From Takakia lepidozioides (Eukaryota > Streptophyta > Takakiopsida > Takakiales > Takakiaceae): 64,000 bases of DNA. The position numbers and the translations under genes were made by a program. The notes beneath the pieces were generated by a model. The model had not been told where the DNA came from. It searched no databases and was given only the letters and a program-made list of their open reading frames with translations. Positions within the stretch are counted from its first letter, which is position 1. Every line of letters begins with the position of its first letter. Of this stretch, positions 45,607-55,519 are shown piece by piece. Location of the stretch: NCBI GenBank assembly GCA_030704615.1, contig CM060732.1, positions 70,539,053 through 70,603,052 of the forward strand, written 5' to 3'.

Positions 45607-47068
45607 TCATGGACCACCAGGCCTCGCAATCAGGCGAAGGTGCTGCGGAAGTGCTGGCTCGGAGATCTTCATCTCCTCCATATACCGTTTTCCATTAGAT
45701 CCAAATGTCTTGAACCTTGCTATATAATCCTCAAAGATGGTTTCCCTGTAGGAAGCCCCATCCCGGGTCACCAATTTTGAAGCAAGAGCAATTCTTGCAG
45801 TTGCTGAGGGACCAAAGAAGGTGGCCACAGAGATGCGTGCCTTCTCTGACCACAACTCGGTGCTCGTTGCTCTTGTATTTGCCATTGGTTAATATCTGCA
45901 TGTTTTATGATCAGGCAGAATTTTGCAGTGAGCCATTTGTTGTCATCTCCTCTACCTCATGCCCTTTGTTTATTATCAATCTATCTCTTGCTTTCCCCAC
46001 TTGTTAGTCTAAGTCCCCGCAATCAATCTGGGCACGGGGTCTATGACCACATGAATATGAAAACAAACGTCTCATGGATATATTATCTCAACATCCTTCT
46101 TTTCTTCTCTCTGCTTCCACCATTGCTTGGATATACCCACTGGTAATCTGTCGTCATAAGTGTTCCTTATTTTCCAACACCTGTATGTCGATATCTCGAA
46201 ACACTACAATAAATAATAAAATCTCTCAAATGTAATGCTGCTCTCAAGGGAAAAAAATCTACCTCCATCTGGTCACCCATGTTGATCACCAAAGCAATTG
46301 GCAAAGGTTGAACCTTGACCCATCCACCATGCTTGTCACACACTTCCAGACCTCCTATTTGGTCTTGCAATAGGATAGTGAGAAGCAAAGGGTCCGAATG
46401 GGCTGCATTCCCAAGGACAGCTTCCGACTCTGGACACGGTGGATAATAACTTGCTAATGTTAATCGTAGTCCAGTTGCGGCAAGGCTAAGGAATTTTGAG
46501 CTTAGCCCAAGAGACTCTGATAAAGCACAAAGGAGCTTATCACTCAGAAGTTTCACTTGCTTGTCGTACTCCAAATTGAGATCTCTGTCAGTGCAACAGA
46601 TTGCCGAAAAATGGATCAGCCCTTTCACACCCATGTTGCACCTCTCTGCTTCTTATCTCATGGATACAAATGTGCAATGGATCAAATCTAGAGGTACAAA
46701 ATTTGCAATCTTCTGGTATAGACACACAAATTACTAGAAACGTAGAAATTTGAGAGAGAAGAGTACAATTCTATGGGCACAACTCTTCATAATTGAACAC
46801 CCCCTGTCATCATTTAAGACACAATAGACAACCCCCATTGCAAGACTATTGTGTGAAAGGCCCAAAAACTTAGGAGGAGGATATTGAAGCTCCAATACAT
46901 AGACCAGTGAGTTCAAAGGTTGATGTTTTGGAAAAGGACTGCTTATGATACCTGTAAGACCCGCCTTTCCTTGAATCTACAGCAATGTTGCCAAAACACA
47001 GACAAGTAAACAAGGATGCAATAAACTAATGTTGGTCACCTACTTGAATGTCAAAGGCTCTGTGGGGT
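45607..47068 (-). pseudogene. 2OGD pseudogene, exons 4, 3 and the end of exon 2
   Basis: Exon 4 is 45895-45607. It has ILTNGKYKSNEHRVVV, then a loss of about 5 bases after the third iron-ligand His shifts the frame, so ATFFGPSATARIALASKLV and what follows lie in another frame. Exon 3 is 46584-46263, the same 322 nt as in the intact gene, still open and keeping AHSDPLLLTILL with the first two iron ligands. The last about 25 bp of exon 2 (47068-47044, coding EPLTF) precede it with a normal donor. The sequence is broken off at 47068 by a LINE fragment. Borders and introns match the intact gene at 11.86-14.36 kb, so this is its degraded inverted copy. Confidence 0.9.
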
Positions 47069-48200
47069 CTCCCCAGATAGGATGTACTCTTGAGACTAAC
47101 GTAAGTAAATGCGCATTGGTGGCATTCAACGACCCGAGTGGGGAGGGAGGAGGCGACCTCAAGTGGCAGTGGGGAAGCCAAGAGATACACGTCCTCCCTT
47201 CCTACACATACCTTGGCATTGAGTTTTCCTCCAACTGTAATTGGGAAGCACAAATTCAGAAAGTGATTCAATCTGGCAAGCGCAAAGCGTTGGGTCTCAC
47301 TAATTTTTTGCACTGCAAAGGGATCAACTCGGAAGTAAAAAATCATGCTTATCAAGTTATTAGGCCTATCTTAGAGTACGCATCTGTTGTGTGGGTTGAT
47401 AACTGGAACCAGGCTAAGTCTCTAGAATCCATTCAAGTGGGGGTGCTCAAGGAGTGCATGTCAGCATACTCCAAAACAGCTAATGTGGGTATTCCTCCAT
47501 TAATTAAGCTCCCTACGCAATGAATTCAAGGTCAGATGGTGGGGTCAGTTGCAACGTATGACTAATACCAGGTGTCCTAAGTTAATCAACTTTATATCTT
47601 GAAGCAGAGTGCACTGTTAAGGAGACTAAGTCCTGGCGGGAGAGGGTAAAGGAGATATTCAAGGATCTGAATCTAAGTCTGCAAGCCATGACCCTACTGG
47701 ATAAATATGACTTAAAGACTGACGTTTGCAAAGCCATATATGTTGCCAGGAAATTGTCTGATGAAAATGAAGTTAGGCAGAAAACTCCCCTGCATTTGTT
47801 TCCATCGATGACATGGATGAGGCCATTGTGGATGACCTCAAAAGGTTACCCACTCTCCACACTAGACTGGCACTCAGGGCGAGTAGTGTACCTTTGAACA
47901 GCAAACAGAAGCAGAGAAGAACGGGGGATTGTAAATGCCCATTGTGTGGGCAACCTGAAGACAATATCCACTTTTTGATTGATTGTCTTGGGTACTCTCA
48001 CCAGAGAGAGACCCTCTTCAATTCCATCAAGGGATTTGTTCTTGTACCTCTATTTACCAACTTTCAAAATCTTGTGGCTGAGCCAAAAGCCCAGGCCCTT
48101 TGGAGGTATAGTTGTCGGGCAAATCACACACGGCCGCACATTGATGTTTGTGTGAAGGGATTTCTAGAAGATATCTGAAAACTCGGAGCAATTGCTTGTT
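47069..48200 (+). pseudogene. Non-LTR retrotransposon fragment (end of RT plus C-terminal Cys/His motif)
   Basis: The frame contains CALVAFNDPSG, HVLPSYTYLGIEFSSNCNWE, KRKALGLTNFLHCKG and IRPILEYASVVWVDNWNQAK, the thumb region of a LINE RT. Shifted frames further on hold LPTLHTRLALRASSVPLNSK and the zinc-binding CPLCGQPEDNIHFLIDC. Frame changes near 47520 and 47810 disable it. It sits exactly at the break in exon 2 of the 2OGD pseudogene. Its last 220 bp recur inverted in the KASII intron at 19.75-19.97 kb. Confidence 0.8.
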
Positions 48201-48204
48201 TCAA

Positions 48205-48970
48205 GGTAAGTCGTATGTCTTATGAGTACATTCTATTTGGAGAGATCTCGGATAGGGAAGAAGTGAGTTGGATAGGAAAGGTGAAGATTTTCTGTCTCTC
48301 GTAGACTGTACATGGCTTGAGGATGCAAAATCTCTCAAATTCTCTAGCGTACTTCACTGGAACACTACACTCAAATATGAAATTGTCCACTATCTGAATT
48401 GGCCATCCGCATTCTTCTGGGGCTAGAACATTTGCAATTGCAACATTCTCTAAAGTCCGCAGGGAAATTTCTTACTTACCTTTCTTACCGGATACTTAAA
48501 GGATGTTGTGAATGGACTTTTCCAACTGGAAAGAAGAGAGCGAATGAGTCACTGCCCTTGCTCAAAGGTTTGACAATCTCTTTGGTTTGACAATTGATGG
48601 CCTTTCACATTTCCTCCAGAGTAAGTAGAATGAGACGTGCGATTTCCACGGTATACTTCTCGCTTTCGCCACAATCTTTTGGATCCGTGAGGTTGATTGT
48701 CATATCTGAATTTGTGTTGTTGGTGGGATCAATACATATAAGGTGGTGAATCATGGTGTTCCCCTGGCACTGCTTGATGATGTTTTGCGGGCAGATAAAC
48801 AATTCTTTGAGCTGCCTCTTGAGGAAAAGCTGAAGTACTCGCCTGTGGCCGAAGAATCTAAAGTTAACTATGGCTCTGGCTCTGCTGTCAATGCGGGCAG
48901 TGTTTTGCCATGGAAAGATTATCTTGCCATTGTGTGTTTCCCTGCACCGGAGGTGGACTCCACCCAATCT
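48205..48970 (+). pseudogene. 2OGD pseudogene, flipped intron 1 and exon 2
   Basis: 48215-48742 matches intron 1 of the intact gene on the plus strand (aatctctcaaattctctag, aattggccatccgcattctt). 48743-48957 matches exon 2 with its acceptor (ataag/GTGGTGAATC), coding VVNHGVPLALLDDVLRADKQ then FFELPLEEKLKY. It stops within exon 2 at a point (gcaccggaggtgga) that pairs with the remnant at 47068. The neighbouring exon 1, 3 and 4 pieces are on the minus strand, so this piece has been inverted. Confidence 0.9.
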
Positions 48971-48995
48971 TCAGGAGTTCTCTACAATTGTGTAC

Positions 48996-49044
48996 CTAGA
49001 AAAATCGCCATTCCTCCGTCACACATCTAATCTCCTCCAGGACT
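48996..49044 (-). pseudogene. 2OGD pseudogene, distal end of exon 1
   Basis: The minus strand reads agtcctggaggagattagat then gtgtgacggaggaatgg and ttttctag/gtacac, the end of exon 1 with its donor. The final Gln codon (CAG in the intact gene) has become TAG. It is separated from the rest of exon 1 by the CACTA element that starts at 49045. The last three bases (ACT, 49042-49044) are the target-site duplication. Confidence 0.92.
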
Positions 49045-49479
49045 CACTACAACAGATTGCGGCTTTTATGACTCCCATGGGTGCGCAGTCATGACAGATT
49101 TGTGGCAGAAATGCCATTTGCAGTCGTAAAATGCTTTTGAAGTCATAATGCAGGTCTGGAGAAGGCGTATATGCGACTGCATGGCTTCGGACTCTGCGCA
49201 ACACAGGTCAAACATGTTTGACCACGAATATTGGCATGGCAGATATGACTACCAGTCACGGTCATGGCTACACTGGAATGACGTGTGCATATTGCAAGAC
49301 AGACATATGACTTCATGACTCTCACTCTAATGCATTATGCCAGATCATCACATGGGTGAATCACTACATGACTACACGTGTCGACACATGCTTTTCTGGT
49401 TATATATATAATATATGAGTATTTATATCTTAAAAAAACGGAGACTCTTACCACTAGAATGAATTAAAAAAAACCCAAA

Positions 49480-49700
49480 AAAAACAAAGATTTAAAAGTG
49501 CACAGTGTGTCGCCCTTGTGGTTTGGGGTTCAAACCCGCTGCCCTTATCCCGTGTGTGGGATTGTTCGAGACGGTATGTCTTGACGTTGATCGTCCTGTA
49601 GGTCTTATGGCCCATAAATGAAGGCGGGTGAATTTTCCCCCTCCTCAAGGGCTTGTGGTTTCCTTTAAGAAAAAAATAAAAAAAATAAAAAAAATCAAAA
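49480..49700 (+). mobile_element. Possible SINE inside the CACTA element
   Basis: Contains a B-box-like ggggttcaaacccgctgcc (49523-49541), a body (ggtcttatggcccataaatg) and a long A-rich tail (aagaaaaaaataaaaaaaa, 49668-49697). No clear A box is visible upstream, so the 5' part may be lost. Confidence 0.45.
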
Positions 49701-49924
49701 GGGCTTTTAGGGTTACAAAAAGGTTAAAAAACTTAAAAGTTGCCCATCACGGTAGCGTGAACAGACTTAGAGCGAGCGGGAGGGAGAGAGAGAGAGGTTG
49801 GGACTTAGAGCGAGCGAGCGGGAGAGAGGGCAAACATGCATGGGAGGCCCGCAGTTGGATCAACCTTCACATCTGGAGCAAGCAACCCTAGAAACGCTAG
49901 GGTATGTGTGCGAGGAGGTTTCGG

Positions 49925-50880
49925 CTGGGAGCCCGCCGTTCTTGGGAGAGTCAGCTTCGTCTTAGCAGGCCGTGTTTCAATCTCTACCCGCTCGGCCCTG
50001 ATTTTACAGCACGGAGCAGAGCTGGCATGAGTTTCTAAAAGATCCTTCACGATGGTGGGACAACCGCAATCGCAAGGTGTGGCTTTTTCTTAATGTACGA
50101 TGTGAAGAAGTTTGTCCATCCTGCAAATGTGGGTTGGCTCTCCTGTTAGTACCATGATTTGGTATTCTTCCTGATGTTTACAAGGTTCTTGGGAGAGTTA
50201 GCTTGGTCTTAGTAGGCCGTGTTTCAATCTCTGCCCACTCAGCTGCACCGTGGTGGTTCTCACTGACCAATCCGACATTACCTAACTACAGACACAAGCA
50301 GCACACACTAGAGGTCATCTTGGGTTCATGTTCAGTCAAATCCTCCATGGGTCATGACACAAGGTCGAGGACAATGTGGTGAGGGCACCTTCTTCTTCGA
50401 CCTATTTCAGCCTATTTTGCCCGCTCATCAGACTCGGCCCTGAATTTGAATCATGGAGCAGAGCTGGCATGAGTTTTTTTAAGATCCTTCACAGGGTGCG
50501 ACCGCAATCGCAAGGTGTGGTTTTTTTTTTAATGTACGATGTGCAGAATTTTGTCCATCCTGCAAATGTGGGTTGTTGGCTCCTGTTAGTACCATGATTT
50601 GATATTCTTCCTGATGTTTACAAGGTTCTTGGGAGAGTCAGCTTGGTCTTAGCAGACCGTGTTTCAAAGTCTGCCTGCTCAGCTGCACCGTGGTGCAGGT
50701 TCTCACTGACCAATCCGACATTACCTGACTACAGACAAGCATCACACACAAGGTCAAATCCTCCATGGGTCATGACACAAGGTCAAGGACAGTGTGGTGA
50801 GGGCACCTTCTTCTTCGACCTATTTCAGCATGTTTTGCCCTCTCATCAGACGCCCTGAGATGCATATTGAATTTTGTAAG
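49925..50880. repeat. Direct repeats of about 440 bp inside the CACTA element
   Basis: The series cttgggagagt...cttagcaggccgtgtttcaa, catggagcagagctggcatg, aatgtacgatgtg and ttctcactgaccaatccgac recurs, with cttgggagag near 49939, 50190 and 50628 and the gagcagagctggcatgag block near 50013 and 50456. It includes the gagggcaccttcttcttcga/cctctcatcag motif of the 60.7-61.6 kb array. Confidence 0.8.
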
Positions 50881-50899
50881 TTAGCTCATTGCTCGTTGA

Positions 50900-51090
50900 T
50901 AAGTAGGGTTGGGGGTGTTTGCTGGAACAATTCTAGGCTGTCATTGTCAGCTGCTAGCAGGAAGGCAAGGATGTATGCATAGATAGCTGAAGGATTTTGT
51001 GCAGAGGCATAGATAGCTGAAGGAGCAGGGATAGAGTGTGGGCCCAAATTCGTCCAAGAGGGCCGGATTTCAAGCTCCATTATTTCAGTG
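50900..51090. repeat. Threefold dispersed repeat inside the CACTA element (first copy)
   Basis: The block aggctgtcattgtcagctgc, tagcaggaaggcaaggatg, tttgtgcagaggcatagat recurs near 52200-52330 and 52770-52860, the later copies shorter. The three copies flank the PPR-derived part on both sides. Confidence 0.8.
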
Positions 51091-51663
51091 TCATCCATTC
51101 AGCCAGGGATTTCCTGGTGACATTGCCAAGGCTTTACTCGCAACACGATGCTTGTAAAGCTTCCTTAGCTTGAATGCTGATTATACTTGAATTATTAGGT
51201 TTGTAAAGCCAGTTTTGAAATTTTCATGGTAATCAGCTCTCTTGAAAATCTGTAGGTTGCAAGCCATTTACAGCGGGCCGTGGGTGGACTGGAAGACAGC
51301 CATTGAAAGTCCTGGTGCAAGTTAATACCAGTGGAGAGCAGAATAAGCTTCATATGCCCTTTTGGTGCTAGTTATCTTCATGTATGGTACTGTTGAACAC
51401 CAACAATCTTTTGGTGAGATTCTGTCTTGGTGCACATGTCTGATAAAGAAAGACGGTAATGTTTGTTCTGAAACCTTAAGGCGTGAAATGATTCAACACA
51501 ACAAGAGCATTATGCGTGTCACAGTACAAGCTATAAGAAAGCAAGAGATACATAGTTATACAGTCAAACAGACAACTATCAGTTTCTGTGGAATCTCTTG
51601 CCAATGGCAGGATGGGTTGGGAATAGCCAAGTCAGGAGGTGAATGCCTGTCAAATTACCACAT

Positions 51664-52125
51664 GTCCTTTTGAACACTGCCCCTGTCCTGGTGGACATGT
51701 ACGCCAATTGTGGGTGCATTGAGGATGCAAAGGGAGTGTTCAACACTATGGCTGAACGAGATGTGGTATCGTGGAGTGCGATGCTTGCTGGGTATACACA
51801 GCTGGGGTGCGGGATGGAGGCTCCAACCTTTGAGAAAATGATGGGGGAAGGGGTGAAGGCCGCCGACATAACATTTGTGTGCGTTTGCAGTGCGTCTGCA
51901 GCCCTGGAAAAGGGCAAAGAGATCCATGGTGACATCATCAAATCTGCAATTGTACCAGATGTCATCCTGAACATGGCTCTGGTGGCCATGTATGCTAAAT
52001 GTGGGAGCATTGAGGATGCCAAGGGAGTGTTCAACACTATGGCTGAACTAGATGTGGTGTCGTGGAATGCGATGCTTGAAGGGTGTGCAAAGCAGGAGCG
52101 CGGGATGGGGCTTTGGACACCTGAA
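51664..52125 (+). pseudogene. Captured PPR gene fragment within the CACTA element
   Basis: A continuous open frame (from 51643) encodes VLVDMYANCGCIEDAKGVFN then TMAERDVVSWSAMLAGY, an L/S unit with ITFVCVCSASAALEKGKEIH, and a second VAMYAKCGSIEDAKGVFN with DVVSWNAMLEGCAK. That is about three PLS repeats without start, target-specific end or E/DYW domain. It lies wholly inside the transposon and resembles the PPR pieces at 59.6-60.7 kb. The open frame suggests recent capture or selection on the fragment; chance is also possible. Antisense frames are open too and are shadows. Confidence 0.88.
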
Positions 52126-52869
52126 AGCAAATGATGGAGAAAAGACCTTCTTCAACATATTTCACCCTGTTTTCCCTGCTAGTGTTTGCTTTGACAATTC
52201 TAGGCTGTCATTGTCAGCTGCTAGCAGCAAGGCGAGGATGTATGCATGATTTGTGCAGAGGCATGGATAGTTGAAGGAGCAGGGATTTCGTGTGGGTCCA
52301 GATTCATCCAAGAAGGCCAGATTTCAAGCACAAGATTACCTGTGATTCCCTGTGGATCAATAGCTACAAGAAACCTGCATGGGTAGATGGTCAACTGGGA
52401 GCAGCGGCACAAGTGATAAAATCAGGCACTGCTAATGAAGGCATCTTCTTCAACACATTTCACCCTATTTTTCCCTCTTATCAGAATCGGCCCTAAATTT
52501 ACATGTTCAATTCTGCAAGTTAGCTGGTTGAGTGAATCTAGTTTGGAGTGACTTTGACATGATACTGCCAATGTGACAACAGGAAAGTGTCAAAAAATAG
52601 GTAACAGAGATGAGGAGAAGCTGTGGAATGAATACTTATCTGAGCCCAGTCACTGATGGGTCAACCGGGGCAGAAAGGTGAATGCCTGCTACATTTCAGA
52701 GAGTAGTAGACGCAATTCAGCATAGGAACTAGTGTGCTACGTTGAGTTGGGTGTTTCCTAGAACAAATGTAGGCTGTCATTGTCAGCTGCTAGCAGCAAG
52801 GCAAGGATGAATGCTTGATTTGTGCAGAGGCATGGATAGCTGAAGGAATAGAGATAGAGTGTGGGTGAC

Positions 52870-53490
52870 GCAGGGTGCTGGGCAATGGGCAAGATGTCTT
52901 TGTATAAACGTGAGTGATCTTCCTATCATCCTGGGTTTCATTTTTAGTGCATGTTTCTTTGTGAAGTATCTGACGACTTCGCCAATACACACCAACCTTT
53001 TTGCTTTGGTTTGTTTAGGACATGGGATAGAAGTTACCATAAACAACACTGGCATTGGTTTTTCATATATGGTATTAGATAATTCTCTTAATTGTTTCCG
53101 CCTCGACAGGTTGCTCAGTGACCTTCCCTGGACGCTTTGGAGTATAACGAGTGAGTGTTTCACAATGCAATATTGGTTGGTGCATCTTATGCAAGAACTT
53201 GGAAAACAAACAAATGTCCTTGCTGTAGTAATTCTTAAGCCATGCAAGCCGTTTTTGATGGGTTGCAGATTGATGGAATACATGAGTAGTTAGAAGATTC
53301 TGGGTGAACACTTTTCAAAGTGTTATAGTTAGACAAAATAATTCACATGAGAACATGCGACTATTTAATGTATTTTTAGATCGCAACAAAAATGATAATG
53401 ATAAATAGATTGGTAAATAGAGATGGTATGCAATCTCTTGGTTTTGCTCAGCTTGTTGCAGTTATGTCTTGCTGCCTTGTTCTCTTTGTA
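52870..53490. other. Unassigned interior of the CACTA element
   Basis: Both strands have frames of 140-166 codons (52859-53293 +, 52783-53283 -), but neither resembles a transposase or any family I know. This may be another captured host fragment (phrases FRLDRLLSDLPWTLW and KQTNVLAVVILKPCKP on plus). No claim of function. Confidence 0.3.
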
Positions 53491-54035
53491 TTATATATTA
53501 TATTTCATTGTTGTAATAGACATGTACATGACTGCTATCATAGTCATAATAATGACTACATCTATTTTCACTCTCCAATAGTACTACACCACGTGGCAGA
53601 AATACAAATATGTAAAAAAAATAGCAATACACCCCAAAACCCATCATGACACATGTCAATCTGCTGATGGACCACGTGTAAAAACTGCAACACGCCACGT
53701 GTTGCAACCGGATTAGCACACCCGTAGTCATAGTTCGCAGTCATGGAGAGCTAAACACTCCGCCACGTGTCATTTCCTGCATCGAGCACGTGCCATTCTT
53801 GCACAGCTGCTGACATGGACTACACTGTCCGTTCAGTCATTCAGTAAAGCCAACGTGTATGACTACCCCCACAGCTGCTCTGGGCGCCACGTGACAGCCA
53901 GCCTAGAGAGTCATATCTGCCATGTCACAACTGACTAGGTCTTTACGTCTGCAGAGTCAGGAAGTCGTAAATGGCTTCTATGACTGCATTTGCAGTCATA
54001 ACACAGAGACGTAAAAGCCGCAATTTGTTGTAGTG

Positions 54036-54223
54036 ACTGAGGCACGGCCATCACCTTCTATTCCTGTCAAATCTATCACAGGTATGGACCGTTGATCCGC
54101 ACTGATGAAGCTCTCCTCTAGCGACTTCCTTTTGAAGATGGAGGGAACCTGCTTCGTCTCTGACAATTCCTTCACTGAACCAAATGCTCGAGCAATATTG
54201 GTCGAGACAGCAGTTGATGCCAT
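54036..54223 (-). pseudogene. 2OGD pseudogene, start of exon 1
   Basis: ATG at 54223, then STAVSTNIARAFGSVKELSE, VPSIFKRKSLEESFISADQR and SIPVIDLTGIEGDGRASV, matching the N-terminus of the intact enzyme. Exon 1 is interrupted after GRASV by the CACTA element, with ACT (54036-54038) as the duplicated target. Upstream homology with the intact gene continues to about 54290. Confidence 0.93.
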
Positions 54224-54439
54224 TCCTCAGTCAGAAAGAACTCAACTATTAAACCAACTAGTAATATGCGATGCCTCTATGTTTTGTACAAAACATGGAA
54301 AGTATAACAAGGATCTACCCTTATATTAGTGTATATTTTCGTCATATACATTTATCCTCATGTTTACCCTGCATCAAGAAGTCCAATATACCCTACTTTT
54401 CTGAAGGGTATATCTAATCAGGGTGTATAAGATAACATA

Positions 54440-54620
54440 GCCACGGTGGTAGCATTCGACGGCAGTAGCATAGCAACGGTGGTAGCATTCAACGGCGGTA
54501 GCATTCGAGGTGACATTTAGCGTTGAGGTACTTTTAGGGAATCTCACCCATCTAGCAAAATCGAGTAGTTTTCACTACTCACAAGTAGTTTTCACTACTC
54601 ACAAGTAGTTTTCACTATGC
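54440..54620. repeat. Short tandem repeats
   Basis: 54446-54510 repeats an acggcggtagcattcgacgg type unit, and 54566-54618 repeats aagtagttttcactactcac (about 20-22 bp, 2.5 copies). Confidence 0.8.
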
Positions 54621-54974
54621 AGAATAAGGGAGGGATTTTTTTGGGACATAAGACAAGTGCCCTACGACCTTTATGTGCTAGGTCTTCTCTCCTTTTGTTG
54701 TGTTGTTAGGGAGCCTACAGCTGTAAGAAAGCTCCAATCACAGCTAAAAAAAATGTTACATATCTATCATTCCTAAAATGCCATATAACCCAAAGAAAAC
54801 CCAAAGAAAACCTCTTCAGATCCTGCATATATTTTTTGAATCTCAAGCCTCCTTCCTCTTGCATTGGGAATTAAAGCCAAAATATTATGCAATATCTCAT
54901 CAATTTTCTCTTTTACCATAGATTGTTTCTTTTGTTTTGTATTGGAAAACATCACAATTTTAAAAACCATTAAA

Positions 54975-55335
54975 TTGTATATTGATTAAAATAATTATCC
55001 ATACCCGGAAACTATCCATACCCTCAGGGTATATTTTGGCATATCAATGTATGAAGCGAGACGTTTGTTTTGTTTTGTTTTGCTTGTTTTGTTTTGTAGA
55101 TTTGAGATGTCCCAAACTGCGGGCCCCCACCCTCAGTGCTTGGTCCTGTTGGAAAGCCCTCGATGAGGAGGGGTTTCAAGATTTGTGGGCACAAGCTACC
55201 CTATATATCCGTACCCGGGGGTTACGTAGAAATCTGAAAAGTCAATTTATCCATACCCGGAGGGTAAATGATTTGACAAAAATAATTTACTTATACCCTA
55301 AGGGTATATTGATCGCGCAACACTGGTCCAGACCA
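54975..55335. repeat. tacccggggta-rich element with a nested R1 copy
   Basis: Motifs such as atccatacccggaaac, accctcagggtatat, atccatacccggagggta and ataccctaagggtatatt mark a self-complementary repeat also glimpsed at 11.69-11.79 kb. An R1 repeat in minus orientation (55045-55190, with gttttgttttgttttg tail and ggaaagccctcgatgagg) lies inside it. Confidence 0.6.
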
Positions 55336-55519
55336 ATAGTAAAGGGGGTCGCACATCACCCTCGTCATTGTGAACGGACAAGAGCCTCGTAAGGTCAGTT
55401 GTCCCCCTCTTTTTCTTTGGTTCCCACACTAATATTTGGAGGTTGCTCATGTGGAGTGTTTGTATTAGTGTCCACCTCACGGGCATTATTATGCACATTT
55501 CTATAGTTCTCGGCCCACA

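Larger units (their letters stand above)
49045..54035. mobile_element. CACTA-type (En/Spm, CMC) non-autonomous transposon carrying PPR sequence
   Basis: A 4,991-bp element bounded by CACTACAACAGATTGCGGC (left) and the inverse of CACTACAACAAATTGCGGC (right), continuing for about 26 bp with two mismatches. It is flanked by a 3-bp duplication ACT (49042-49044, 54036-54038). The CACTA ends, 3-bp duplication and subterminal repeats of a gcagtcat/atgactgc type (49090-49330 and 53500-54000) are the marks of the superfamily. Removing it restores the exon 1 sequence of the host 2OGD copy exactly. No transposase was found inside, so it needs a partner. Its interior holds PPR coding sequence (51664-52125), a SINE-like insert and long direct repeats. 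Confidence 0.92.

Noticed and set aside
52783-53283. 166-codon minus-strand frame in the CACTA element as a transposase
   Set aside because: It shows no DDE-type motif or similarity to CACTA transposase, and the opposite strand is equally open.
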